A stretch of 43,497 nucleotides of DNA from a virus. Shown piece by piece: positions 8,060-13,689 of this stretch. Where the stretch lies: IMG/VR virus record IMGVR_UViG_3300036876_000124, positions 1-43,497 of that record; one strand, 5' to 3'. The first letter of the stretch is position 1, and each line of letters opens with the position of its first letter. The position numbers were made by a program, and so were the translations under genes. Below the pieces are notes generated by a model. That model was not told the origin of the DNA. It was given only the letters and a program-made list of their open reading frames with translations, and searched no databases.

Positions 8060-8209
8060 ATATCCTTTTTCGGTATTTTGAATGTATACTGGAACATGGA
8101 CGATATCAAAGGCACTGTAGCAACCGCGGATAATCCCATATTGTCATCGGGCTCATACAAGAGCAGCGCCGTCCATTATCAAATTATCAAACCTGGAAGG
8201 AGCAAAACA
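8060..8209 (+). pseudogene. Separated C-terminal half of the Pth2-like gene
   Basis: In the same frame as 7835-8059 but after its TAA, about ten codons of unrelated-looking sequence are followed by NMDDIKGTVATADNPI and then VHYQIIK. This fits the Pth2-like C-terminal pattern (Asp..Thr-Ala-x-Ala-Thr..Pro..Tyr-x-Leu-Leu-Lys). There is no stop before the next gene's ATG at 8210, so the frame runs into it. I infer a decayed or interrupted gene. A -10-like TATACT lies at about 8080. Confidence 0.45.
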
Positions 8210-8644
8210 ATGTCGTCAATTAAGGAAATGGCTATTCAATGCAAGCAACTAGACGCGCAAATCACAAAGGCTGCGCAGAAAGCCTTTAAAGACTGCTCTG
8301 AGGCAGGGCTTGTTTTAGAAGAACACTGGCCCAGCGGTGTATGGGAACCGGCATACGATTATAAATATTATGACCATGAAATTGATGCCACTGGTATCGA
8401 TATTCAAGGTCATAAGTATATCGGTGGAGGTGAGTATGCTGACGCAAGAGTGCATGTGACCTTTGAAGCCTTTGAGGATTTCGACACCTACATCGGTCAG
8501 AAAAAAGCGGAGCACGCCGCCGCTAAAACTGAAAAAGCAGCTGAAAAGGCCGCATACGATGAAGAGGAACGCTTAAAAGAAGAGGAACGCGAAAAACAGT
8601 GTTATTTGAAACTGAAAGCAAAATACGAAGGAGAAAAATTATGA
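8210..8644 (+). CDS. Hypothetical protein with charged C-terminal coiled coil
   Basis: A 144-residue protein starting at ATG 8210 behind GGAAGGAG. The open frame extends further upstream through the Pth2-like remnant, but the strong Shine-Dalgarno site supports this start. The first 100 residues look globular (YDYKYYDHEIDATGIDIQGH). The last 45 are a Glu/Lys/Ala-rich helix, probably a coiled coil. The final TGA overlaps the next ATG (8641-8644), so translation is coupled to the second ATG-ACA-TAG gene. Confidence 0.65.
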   Translation: MSSIKEMAIQCKQLDAQITKAAQKAFKDCSEAGLVLEEHWPSGVWEPAYDYKYYDHEIDATGIDIQGHKYIGGGEYADARVHVTFEAFEDFDTYIGQKKAEHAAAKTEKAAEKAAYDEEERLKEEEREKQCYLKLKAKYEGEKL

Positions 8645-8796
8645 CATAGGATAAAGAAAATGCTTTGAGATTGGCGGAGGCTGTCATTAATGTTCATCGT
8701 ACTAATGAATGTCCTTTTTGTTTTACCGACAATTGGGAACATGACTCTGAATGCCCCATAATCTTGGCTAGAACCATTTTGGAGGAAGATTCTTAA
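8641..8796 (+). CDS. Small zinc-finger protein with TAG at codon 3
   Basis: AGGAGAAAAATT precedes ATG ACA TAG (8641-8649). The frame then stays open as DKENALRLAEAVINVHRTNE and continues through CPFC and HDSEC to a TAA at 8796, 51 residues in all. CPFC...H...C is a zinc-binding pattern common in small phage proteins. The region before the amber codon is nearly identical to that at 7835. Without suppression only Met-Thr would be made. A TTG at 8665 could serve as a weak internal start. Confidence 0.6.
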
Positions 8797-8826
8797 TTTT
8801 GGGTATTCTTTATAGAGAGGGATTCT

Positions 8827-10206
8827 ATGAAAATTTTGAAAATTGTAATATCTATGATGTTGTTTTGTGGCAGTGTATTTGCTCAACCGCCTTATACTTA
8901 TTCTATGGGAAGGACAGATACAAATGTAACTCAATTGCCGAAGCCGCTTCCGACTTGGGGTGGATCAACCGGTGTTGGGACAAAGTGGTGTGATCCCAAC
9001 TTCAAGAATGTGTGTCATATCCGGCTAACTGATCGCAATACAAGCAATGGAAATACATTTGAAACTCAACCTCAAAGTATCGCCGTAGATGATCAACACA
9101 TTATTGTACAGGCCACAACTGGTGGGAAAACAGTCATCGGTTTTAACCCTACCACATTCGCGGTAACTCCCACTGGAGCCAAGATACTTACTGATGTTGT
9201 ATTTTCAACCCAAAATCCAAATGAACTTTTAAGCTTAAGTGGTTTGCAAGTTAGCTCACTCACCACTACAGATTGGGTGAATTTCACTCCCACTTTACTT
9301 TACGATTTTACCAGCTGCTTGGGCATTCCTGTAGATACAGTCAAGTGGCACGGTGATTGGCAGGTACCCCTGGGAGACGGATTGTACACAGTATCTTATT
9401 CAGATCGGGGCTTTCAAGGTAGCGGTGAATATCTTGTTGCTTATCAAGTGACTTCAAAGACATGCAGTCTTCTTAATACAATGACAGGAGCCGTTTATGT
9501 GAATGGTAAAATGATTGGGACAATTGATGATGGATCAGGAAAACCTAATGTAGCTCGTTTTACAATTCATGATTCAGCTCCATCACGCAATCCAACTTAT
9601 GTACATGTGATGCCGTCCATCAATGATCCGACAGGTGGCAGTGGATGTAAATCTGCTAAAGGAACCTGTAATAATGGGTCAGTGTATTATTGGGAAGTTG
9701 GAACAACTCATTTAATTCCGTGTGTAGGTTGTAGTAACGGTGGTCATGCAGCCGAGGGGTATGCAGGGGCTTACCACGGCAATCAAACGGAATACAGATA
9801 TTTTTCAAATCCGACAAAACCTATGACTTTTAACGGTAATCTTCCCACATATAGCAAATTGGATTTTCATAGTAGTTACTTTGATGCGCTAGCAACAAAT
9901 CCTGATACACAGGCTTTTCTTGTCGTCAACTCTGTTGTAACAAAGAAGCCAATTGCTAAAAATCCTATTTGGGGATTTGATGAACTTTTTGTAGTGCAAC
10001 CTGGGAAAACACCGGTTGTTAATCGTTTAGGACAAACGCGCAATACAGGTTTGTCGCCATATTATGTTTGTCAAAATGCAACCGCGGAGATTAGTTCGTC
10101 TGGAAAATTTGCGGTGTACACTTCAGACCAAGGCGCAAAAGGTATGTTGGGAATGGATCCAAACAAAAATAGCGCCTGTGATGTGTTTATTGTTCCATTG
10201 AATTAA
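8827..10206 (+). CDS. Secreted beta-propeller-like protein
   Basis: A 459-residue protein. The signal peptide MKILKIVISMMLFCGSVFAQ has a likely cut after Ala19. The mature part has repeated blade-like segments and paired Cys (KWCDPNFKNVCHIRLTDRNT near the start, CVGCSNGGHAAEGYAGAYHG in the middle, NSACDVFIVPLN at the end). I associate this style with large secreted proteins of Acidobacteriota. GAGAGGGA precedes the ATG. It is probably exported by the host and folded in the periplasm or outside. No catalytic residues can be assigned. It could have been acquired from the host. Confidence 0.6.
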   Translation: MKILKIVISMMLFCGSVFAQPPYTYSMGRTDTNVTQLPKPLPTWGGSTGVGTKWCDPNFKNVCHIRLTDRNTSNGNTFETQPQSIAVDDQHIIVQATTGGKTVIGFNPTTFAVTPTGAKILTDVVFSTQNPNELLSLSGLQVSSLTTTDWVNFTPTLLYDFTSCLGIPVDTVKWHGDWQVPLGDGLYTVSYSDRGFQGSGEYLVAYQVTSKTCSLLNTMTGAVYVNGKMIGTIDDGSGKPNVARFTIHDSAPSRNPTYVHVMPSINDPTGGSGCKSAKGTCNNGSVYYWEVGTTHLIPCVGCSNGGHAAEGYAGAYHGNQTEYRYFSNPTKPMTFNGNLPTYSKLDFHSSYFDALATNPDTQAFLVVNSVVTKKPIAKNPIWGFDELFVVQPGKTPVVNRLGQTRNTGLSPYYVCQNATAEISSSGKFAVYTSDQGAKGMLGMDPNKNSACDVFIVPLN

Positions 10207-10219
10207 GTTCCTTTGATAT

Positions 10220-10252
10220 CATCGGCATTAGCCAAAAAAGCTTTTGCCGATG
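10220..10252 (+). terminator. Strong hairpin after the secreted-protein gene
   Basis: CATCGGCA (10220-10227) pairs with TGCCGATG (10245-10252), with an inner AGC/GCT. It lies 14 bases after the stop at 10206. It lacks a clear T-run, so it may be a transcript end-protecting stem or a weak terminator. Confidence 0.45.
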
Positions 10253-10264
10253 TATACTTCAAAT

Positions 10265-10339
10265 GCCTCGATAGCTTAGTGATCAAAGCTGCCGTCTCTA
10301 GAACGGTGATCACCGGTTAAAATCCGGTTCGGGGCACCA
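10265..10339 (+). tRNA. Amber-suppressor tRNA, anticodon CTA
   Basis: The acceptor stem GCCTCGA/TCGGGGC (7 bp), D stem GCTT/AAGC, anticodon stem GCCGT/ACGGT, loop CTCTAGA and T stem ACCGG/CCGGT, with encoded ACCA. The anticodon CTA (10298-10300) reads UAG. The T loop is TTAAAAT (not the usual TTCRANN) and the D loop lacks the GG pair, so the elbow is unusual, with both partners changed. The variable loop is short. Discriminator is A. The amino acid cannot be assigned from the sequence. Confidence 0.8.
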
Positions 10340-10374
10340 TTTTACTCTCGTAGCCATGTCTCTAAAGAACAGTA

Positions 10375-10402
10375 TTGACAAATTTCCACAGTAGAGTATT
10401 AT
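10375..10402 (+). promoter_or_regulatory. Promoter of the TTGACAAATTT family
   Basis: TTGACA (10375-10380), 16 bases, TATTAT (10397-10402). It reads into the two overlapping small genes at 10423 and 10632. Confidence 0.75.
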
Positions 10403-10422
10403 AAGAACGGCAAAATCATCCA

Positions 10423-10635
10423 ATGAAAACAAAGAAAATATCGCACGAATTCACCTGGACGAGTAAAAATACAGGTACATGCGGGGACAATTATTGTGAC
10501 GGGCATCAAGATTTTGAAGTAAAATGCGTATGCGGATGGAAGAAGAAATTTGTAGGTTCCCGTCCGCACAACCAAGAAGAGCAAAATTTAATGCTTAATC
10601 ATCGTCTCGATTGTTTAGAGAGAAAATTTAAATGA
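10423..10635 (+). CDS. Small zinc-binding hypothetical protein
   Basis: A 70-residue basic protein with Cys20, Cys25, His28, Cys35 and Cys37 (CGDNYCDGH and CVCGW), which suggests a metal-binding finger. The leader from the promoter at 10375 is short. The last bases overlap the next gene as ATGA (10632-10635). No known family. Confidence 0.65.
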   Translation: MKTKKISHEFTWTSKNTGTCGDNYCDGHQDFEVKCVCGWKKKFVGSRPHNQEEQNLMLNHRLDCLERKFK

Positions 10636-11117
10636 AAATAGCACAAATTAATCACTACAGATGCGGTGAGTCCGACGCCCAATCATATGTTTGGGTGCCT
10701 GATGATATGGCAGCGGATCAATTACAAGTATGGGTCGATAAAGCTCAGAAAGAATATGATATCGCTGTCCAAGCTTTAGAGAAACTTCACCATCCTCTTC
10801 CTCCACCTGGGTATGCTCCTGACTATAGCAAGTACCCCGATAAAACTGTAGCTGAAATAGAAAAAGCGCACGCTGTACGAGTGTCCGAATGGGCCATACA
10901 AGGAAATATCAAGAAGACCGCTCAACGAAATTTTGGGCAAATCCTGAAAGGTATCACTGACGGTAAAATTCTCACATTCTACGAGGTTGCTTTTAGTATA
11001 TCGGCTGATGTAGACTGGGGGCATAGGCACGGTAAGAAGGTTGATTATGGGGAAACTGACATAAAAGATTTTTACCCAAATTTCGATACTTACCCTGGAG
11101 AAGAAGATGGCTCGTAA
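10632..11117 (+). CDS. Hypothetical protein
   Basis: A 161-residue soluble protein starting inside the stop of the preceding gene (ATGA). It has a helical N-terminal half (DKAQKEYDIAVQALEKL) and an acidic end (FDTYPGEEDGS). I see no motif. AGAGAGAAAA upstream supports the start. It is followed with overlap by a small Cys-rich gene at 11107, so these early genes form one operon from the promoter at 10375. Confidence 0.6.
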   Translation: MKIAQINHYRCGESDAQSYVWVPDDMAADQLQVWVDKAQKEYDIAVQALEKLHHPLPPPGYAPDYSKYPDKTVAEIEKAHAVRVSEWAIQGNIKKTAQRNFGQILKGITDGKILTFYEVAFSISADVDWGHRHGKKVDYGETDIKDFYPNFDTYPGEEDGS

Positions 11118-11283
11118 TGTGGATTGCAAATGTCTTTGTCACGGCACTGATGGTAATGTTGTTGGTGATGCTTATTGGAGTTGCAAGGGTTGCTACGGTG
11201 CCATGCATCAGCATAATCTTCCCCGCAACCCTGAAGCTAAACAGAAGGCCGCATCTAGACCGAAGAAACCTAAACCGAGATGA
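11107..11283 (+). CDS. 58-residue zinc-finger protein
   Basis: Starts at ATG 11107 behind GGAGAAG, inside the end of the preceding gene. CKCLCH (7-12) and SCKGCYG (25-31) give a four-Cys/His zinc site. The tail is basic (KQKAASRPKKPKPR), suggesting nucleic-acid contact. It overlaps in another frame the open N-terminal extension of the next gene, so the true start of that gene is downstream of its longest frame. Confidence 0.65.
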   Translation: MARNVDCKCLCHGTDGNVVGDAYWSCKGCYGAMHQHNLPRNPEAKQKAASRPKKPKPR

Positions 11284-11638
11284 TAGGTTTTGCTGCCTTG
11301 GAGTGGCTTGTGAGGTAGCTATCGCCAATGGAGTTCCTTTAAACAAACAAAAAAAAGAGTTTGGTACTCTTCTTCCTAACCCTCTTTCACCTAATGATGA
11401 GTGTACACTTTACAACACTCGATACGGTGATCTCCCGGCTGCGGTTAGAGTATGGCTGGGTTTTAAAAAAGGACAAAATTTCGTTGAGTTCCATGATGCA
11501 TTAATCACTGCAAATGATGTTGATGGGTGTACATTCAAACAAATTGCCAAGATCATCGAAGCAGCTCCCGATAATTTATGGGTAGAATCTATGGCTAAGA
11601 AAAAGTCAAAATCCATAGCTAAGAAAAAGTCAAAATAA
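11117..11638 (+). CDS. Phage protein with FCCLGVAC motif; start uncertain
   Basis: The conserved part is RFCCLGVACEVAIANGVPL, then YGDLPAAVRVWLG, then FHDALITANDVDGCTFKQIA. I recognise this as a widespread phage family of unknown function whose members start shortly before FCCLGV. The first 55 residues of the longest frame overlap the zinc-finger gene at 11107 and look non-native, so initiation probably lies near 11200-11280. Inside it is the peptide GTLLPNPLSP, encoded by 30 bases identical to 31994-32023. The C-terminus carries a lysine-rich tandem repeat (KKKSKSIAKKKSK). Confidence 0.6.
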   Translation: MWIANVFVTALMVMLLVMLIGVARVATVPCISIIFPATLKLNRRPHLDRRNLNRDDRFCCLGVACEVAIANGVPLNKQKKEFGTLLPNPLSPNDECTLYNTRYGDLPAAVRVWLGFKKGQNFVEFHDALITANDVDGCTFKQIAKIIEAAPDNLWVESMAKKKSKSIAKKKSK

Positions 11639-11641
11639 GTA

Positions 11642-11670
11642 TTGACAAATTTCCCAACTATGGGTATTAT
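11642..11670 (+). promoter_or_regulatory. Promoter of the TTGACAAATTT family
   Basis: TTGACA (11642-11647), 17 bases, TATTAT (11665-11670). It closely matches the tmRNA promoter, including CCAACTAT in the spacer. It reads into a stretch that ends in a strong terminator. Confidence 0.8.
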
Positions 11671-11820
11671 TATATAGGCTACAAAATAAGCGCTGAAACG
11701 GGAGGGCTTCGACATGACATATCAAGGCTGGGACGACTGAATTTGACTGACCCGCAAACAACCGAAAAACTAATGAGGGGCTTTGGGTAAAACTGGAGCC
11801 CTTCACCAAAAAGAGATTTT

Positions 11821-11910
11821 ATGAATCAGACATCCACAACACGAATTACCACTACCCAATGCACTACAACGGGTGTGCGCGTGAGCGTGTCTGATAAATG
11901 GCCTGAATAA
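11821..11910 (+). CDS. 29-residue Thr-rich peptide
   Basis: MNQTSTTRITTTQCTTTGVR and nine more residues, ending in TAA. AAAGAGA lies upstream. Ten of 29 residues are Thr, notable beside a tRNA set with three Thr tRNAs. No homology recognised. It may simply be part of the RNA unit 11677-11957. Confidence 0.35.
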   Translation: MNQTSTTRITTTQCTTTGVRVSVSDKWPE

Positions 11911-11933
11911 AGCCAAATCAGAAAGTTCACAGC

Positions 11934-11957
11934 CGCCGAAAATGGGCGGCTTTTGTA
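11934..11957 (+). terminator. Rho-independent terminator
   Basis: GCCGCC, a short loop, GGGCGGC and then TTTTG. The next gene's ATG (11962) lies immediately behind it. Confidence 0.8.
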
Positions 11958-11961
11958 TTTT

Positions 11962-12342
11962 ATGGCTAAATTTGAAGATCATTGTCGAGATTGTGAGCGA
12001 TTACTAGGCGATAAGCACGAAAACGTAAATCGCTGGATAGATGAGCTTTTTAAGCAGTACGGGCCTAAGCACAGACGCCACAGGCACTGTTGGAAGGGCG
12101 TAAGAGAAGCTAGGCAGCTATTTGGGGACTTGGGGGCTAAAGCAGCCATCGTGCATATTGTAAGGGACTGTGGGGCTGTGCCAGCGCAACGTACCTACGA
12201 TGAGCAAAGCTTAGGTATTGTCCTGGCACCGGAATATTTGATTTATGATGGTTTGAACGAAACCGCACTGGAGAAATTTAAGAAAGCGGTTGAGGAAGAC
12301 TGGGCTGTTTGGGAAAATTTGAACGGTGCTCAGTTGGATTAA
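11962..12342 (+). CDS. Hypothetical phage protein with His/Arg-rich motif
   Basis: A 126-residue protein. The ATG at 11962 is preferred to the TTG nine bases upstream. It contains CRDCERLLGDKHENVNRWID and YGPKHRRHRHCWKGV, and AAIVHIVRDCG in the middle. This resembles small phage proteins of unknown function that carry an RHRxxxH-type motif. The Cys/His set may bind metal. It is the last gene before the tRNA cluster. Confidence 0.6.
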   Translation: MAKFEDHCRDCERLLGDKHENVNRWIDELFKQYGPKHRRHRHCWKGVREARQLFGDLGAKAAIVHIVRDCGAVPAQRTYDEQSLGIVLAPEYLIYDGLNETALEKFKKAVEEDWAVWENLNGAQLD

Positions 12343-12346
12343 GTTT

Positions 12347-12422
12347 TGGCGAATAGCTCAGCTGGTGGAGCCCTCCGCTGATAACGGAGAGGTCGGCGGT
12401 TCAATCCCGTCTTCGCCAACCA
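12347..12422 (+). tRNA. tRNA-Ile (GAT)
   Basis: Acceptor stem TGGCGAA/TTCGCCA, D arm GCTC, anticodon stem CTCCG/CGGAG with loop CTGATAA, T loop TTCAATC and encoded ACCA. Anticodon GAT at 12380-12382. It starts four bases after the preceding stop. Confidence 0.9.
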
Positions 12423-12440
12423 AATTTTGAGGAGGCTATC

Positions 12441-12578
12441 ATGTCTGGGAGCTGGGAACAGGATTACTCGACGTGGACTTCGTGCCAGATGTACGGGCAC
12501 AATTACGTGACTGATGAATATCAGCCGAACTATCATTTCTGTACCGACTGTGACGAAGCTTACTTTGACGAGGAGTAG
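12441..12578 (+). CDS. 45-residue acidic zinc-type protein between tRNAs
   Basis: MSGSWEQDYSTWTSCQMYGH and 25 more residues, with C15, H20, H32, C34 and C37 (FCTDCDE) as a possible zinc site. A very strong Shine-Dalgarno site (GAGGAGG) lies just upstream. It ends TAG GGG CGG TAA, an amber codon with an ochre codon two codons later. Confidence 0.65.
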   Translation: MSGSWEQDYSTWTSCQMYGHNYVTDEYQPNYHFCTDCDEAYFDEE

Positions 12579-12639
12579 GGGCGGTAAGACGCCCTTAAAT
12601 GGTGGGCGTATGATTACGCCTACCTTGAAAAGTTTTTGA
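12579..12639 (+). terminator. Paired hairpins before the second tRNA
   Basis: GGGCG/CGCCC (12580-12595) is followed by GTGGGCGTA, a TGAT loop and TACGCCTAC (12602-12623), then TTGAAAAGTTTTT. The T-run is interrupted, so this may be a processing stem or a weak terminator. Confidence 0.45.
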
Positions 12640-12716
12640 GCGCGGATAGCCAACTGGTAAAGCGCACGCCTGATTAGCGTGGTCATTTGGGGGTTCGAAT
12701 CCCTCTCCGCGTACCA
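12640..12716 (+). tRNA. tRNA-Ile (GAT), second copy, atypical
   Basis: Acceptor GCGCGGA/TCCGCGT, anticodon stem CACGC/GCGTG, loop CTGATTA, T arm GGGGG-TTCGAAT-CCCTC and encoded ACCA. Anticodon GAT at 12672-12674. Position 37 is T instead of a purine and the D stem has only two good pairs, so function or identity is less certain than for the first copy. Confidence 0.75.
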
Positions 12717-12721
12717 TTTTT

Positions 12722-12913
12722 ATGATGGACACTTTGACAGAGCGGCCTTGTTCAGCGTGCGGAGTGACCGCAGGTGGAAACCTGCGGATGCATAAAAAAG
12801 ATTGCACGCTGATCGCAAGTTATTGCGAGAGGTTCCCGGGAATCAAAACTTTTGTGAAAGGCACTGATACTAAATGGGAGCGTGAAGGACCGAGGAAGAA
12901 CGCGAAACATTGA
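12722..12913 (+). CDS. Small zinc-finger protein
   Basis: A 63-residue protein starting six bases after the tRNA's CCA. CSACG (10-14), H24 and C28 form a C2HC-type finger. The C-terminus is basic (KWEREGPRKNAKH). It has no clear Shine-Dalgarno site, so translation may depend on processing of the tRNA-mRNA transcript. Confidence 0.6.
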   Translation: MMDTLTERPCSACGVTAGGNLRMHKKDCTLIASYCERFPGIKTFVKGTDTKWEREGPRKNAKH

Positions 12914-12959
12914 TATTTTACCCAGCGATTGGTTAGAGTTAGAGTCTATGGGTACAAAC

Positions 12960-13031
12960 GCCGACGTAGCACAATGGCAGTGCAGCCGCTTCGTAAGCGG
13001 AAGGTTGGAGGTTCAAGTCCTCTCATCGGCC
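12960..13031 (+). tRNA. tRNA-Thr (CGT)
   Basis: Acceptor GCCGACG/CATCGGC (one C-A mismatch), anticodon loop TTCGTAA with anticodon CGT at 12992-12994, and T arm with loop TTCAAGT. A full CCA after a discriminator is not encoded (the sequence reads GGCCCA), so the 3' end is approximate. Confidence 0.8.
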
Positions 13032-13040
13032 CAAAATTTT

Positions 13041-13113
13041 GCCGCTATAGCACAGCGGGTTAGTGCAGGCGCTTGGTAAGCGTCAGACTCGGATTCGAAT
13101 TCCGATGGCGGCC
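13041..13113 (+). tRNA. tRNA-Thr (GGT)
   Basis: Acceptor GCCGCTA/TGGCGGC, anticodon stem GGCGC/GCGTC with loop TTGGTAA and anticodon GGT (13075-13077), T loop TTCGAAT. It follows the Thr(CGT) gene by nine bases. As in that gene, the 3' end reads GGCCCA, so CCA is probably added after processing. Confidence 0.85.
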
Positions 13114-13126
13114 CAGGAAGTGGTTT

Positions 13127-13279
13127 ATGAATGAACAAGAAAAGCAACCAGAGCAATTACCGTTTCCGTTGGATGTAACGTCACCTGGACCTTCCCAGAA
13201 ATTAGGTGAGTGTGGGGAGCTGGGATCAAGCGGTGACCAGCCGCAGTATCCGATGAATGGAAATTTTAAGGAAAAGTAA
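13127..13279 (+). CDS. 50-residue Pro/Gly/Glu-rich hypothetical protein
   Basis: MNEQEKQPEQLPFPLDVTSP and 30 more residues, ending in TAA. AGGAAG lies about 8 bases upstream. It looks disordered, with no motif. It sits between two tRNA genes and is followed one base later by another small gene, so the tRNA cluster and small mRNAs are probably co-transcribed. Confidence 0.5.
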   Translation: MNEQEKQPEQLPFPLDVTSPGPSQKLGECGELGSSGDQPQYPMNGNFKEK

Positions 13280-13280
13280 A

Positions 13281-13430
13281 ATGGAAAAATGTAAATATTG
13301 TGGTAGCGAAATTAGGTACACCGTTATGGGTGAGTATTGTTCCAATAAAGATTGCGGTTACATAGATGGGCATTATTGGCCTGTGAAACAAGAGGACAAA
13401 TATCCCATGCATGGACTTTGTTGTAAATAA
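13281..13430 (+). CDS. 49-residue zinc-ribbon protein
   Basis: MEKCKYCGSEIRYTVMGEYC followed by SNKDCG gives CxxCG and CxxxxCG, a four-Cys ribbon. A CC pair lies near the end. AAGGAAAAG lies before the ATG. It starts one base after the preceding stop. It resembles many tiny phage zinc-ribbon proteins of unknown role. Confidence 0.65.
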   Translation: MEKCKYCGSEIRYTVMGEYCSNKDCGYIDGHYWPVKQEDKYPMHGLCCK

Positions 13431-13438
13431 AAATTTTT

Positions 13439-13522
13439 GCCAGCGTGGCACAGTGGACGACTGCACCTGCCTTGTAAGCAGGAACACAAACATCATCAGT
13501 TCAAATCTGATCGTTGGCTCCA
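13439..13522 (+). tRNA. tRNA-Thr (TGT)
   Basis: Acceptor GCCAGCG/CGTTGGC, anticodon stem CCTGC/GCAGG with loop CTTGTAA and anticodon TGT (13473-13475), T arm ATCAG-TTCAAAT-CTGAT, discriminator T and encoded CCA. The variable region is about 12 bases, longer than the usual 4-5. This tRNA reads ACA, the second codon of the two ATG-ACA-TAG genes. Confidence 0.85.
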
Positions 13523-13527
13523 AAATT

Positions 13528-13602
13528 ACCGGGTTCGTTTAACGGCTAGGACCGCTGCCTTTGAAGCAGCTTATGGTGGTTCGATTCCATCACCCGGTGC
13601 CA
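13528..13602 (+). tRNA. tRNA-Gln (TTG)
   Basis: Acceptor ACCGGGT/ACCCGGT, anticodon stem GCTGC/GCAGC, loop CTTTGAA with anticodon TTG (13561-13563), T loop TTCGATT, discriminator G and encoded CCA. It follows the Thr(TGT) gene by five bases. Confidence 0.9.
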
Positions 13603-13689
13603 TTAAAAAATAAAAAATGCAAAACCATAAATACTTGCATCATAATAAATGAAGCCACCCCCGAGGCTATTCTTAAAAGGAAGGTATTT

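Larger units (their letters stand above)
11677..11957 (+). ncRNA. Promoter-to-terminator unit, possible small RNA
   Basis: About 280 transcribed bases lie between the promoter at 11642 and the terminator at 11934. It holds a GGGCT/AGCCC stem (about 11777-11806), a tiny ORF MTYQGWDD (11714-11740) behind GGGAGGG, and a 29-residue ORF (11821-11910). It is built like the tmRNA locus, but I find no tmRNA signature. It could be a regulatory RNA or a mini-mRNA. Confidence 0.4.

Noticed and set aside
12882-13079. Frame across the two Thr tRNA genes
   Set aside because: It reads through the cloverleafs of the tRNAs and gives no natural protein sequence.
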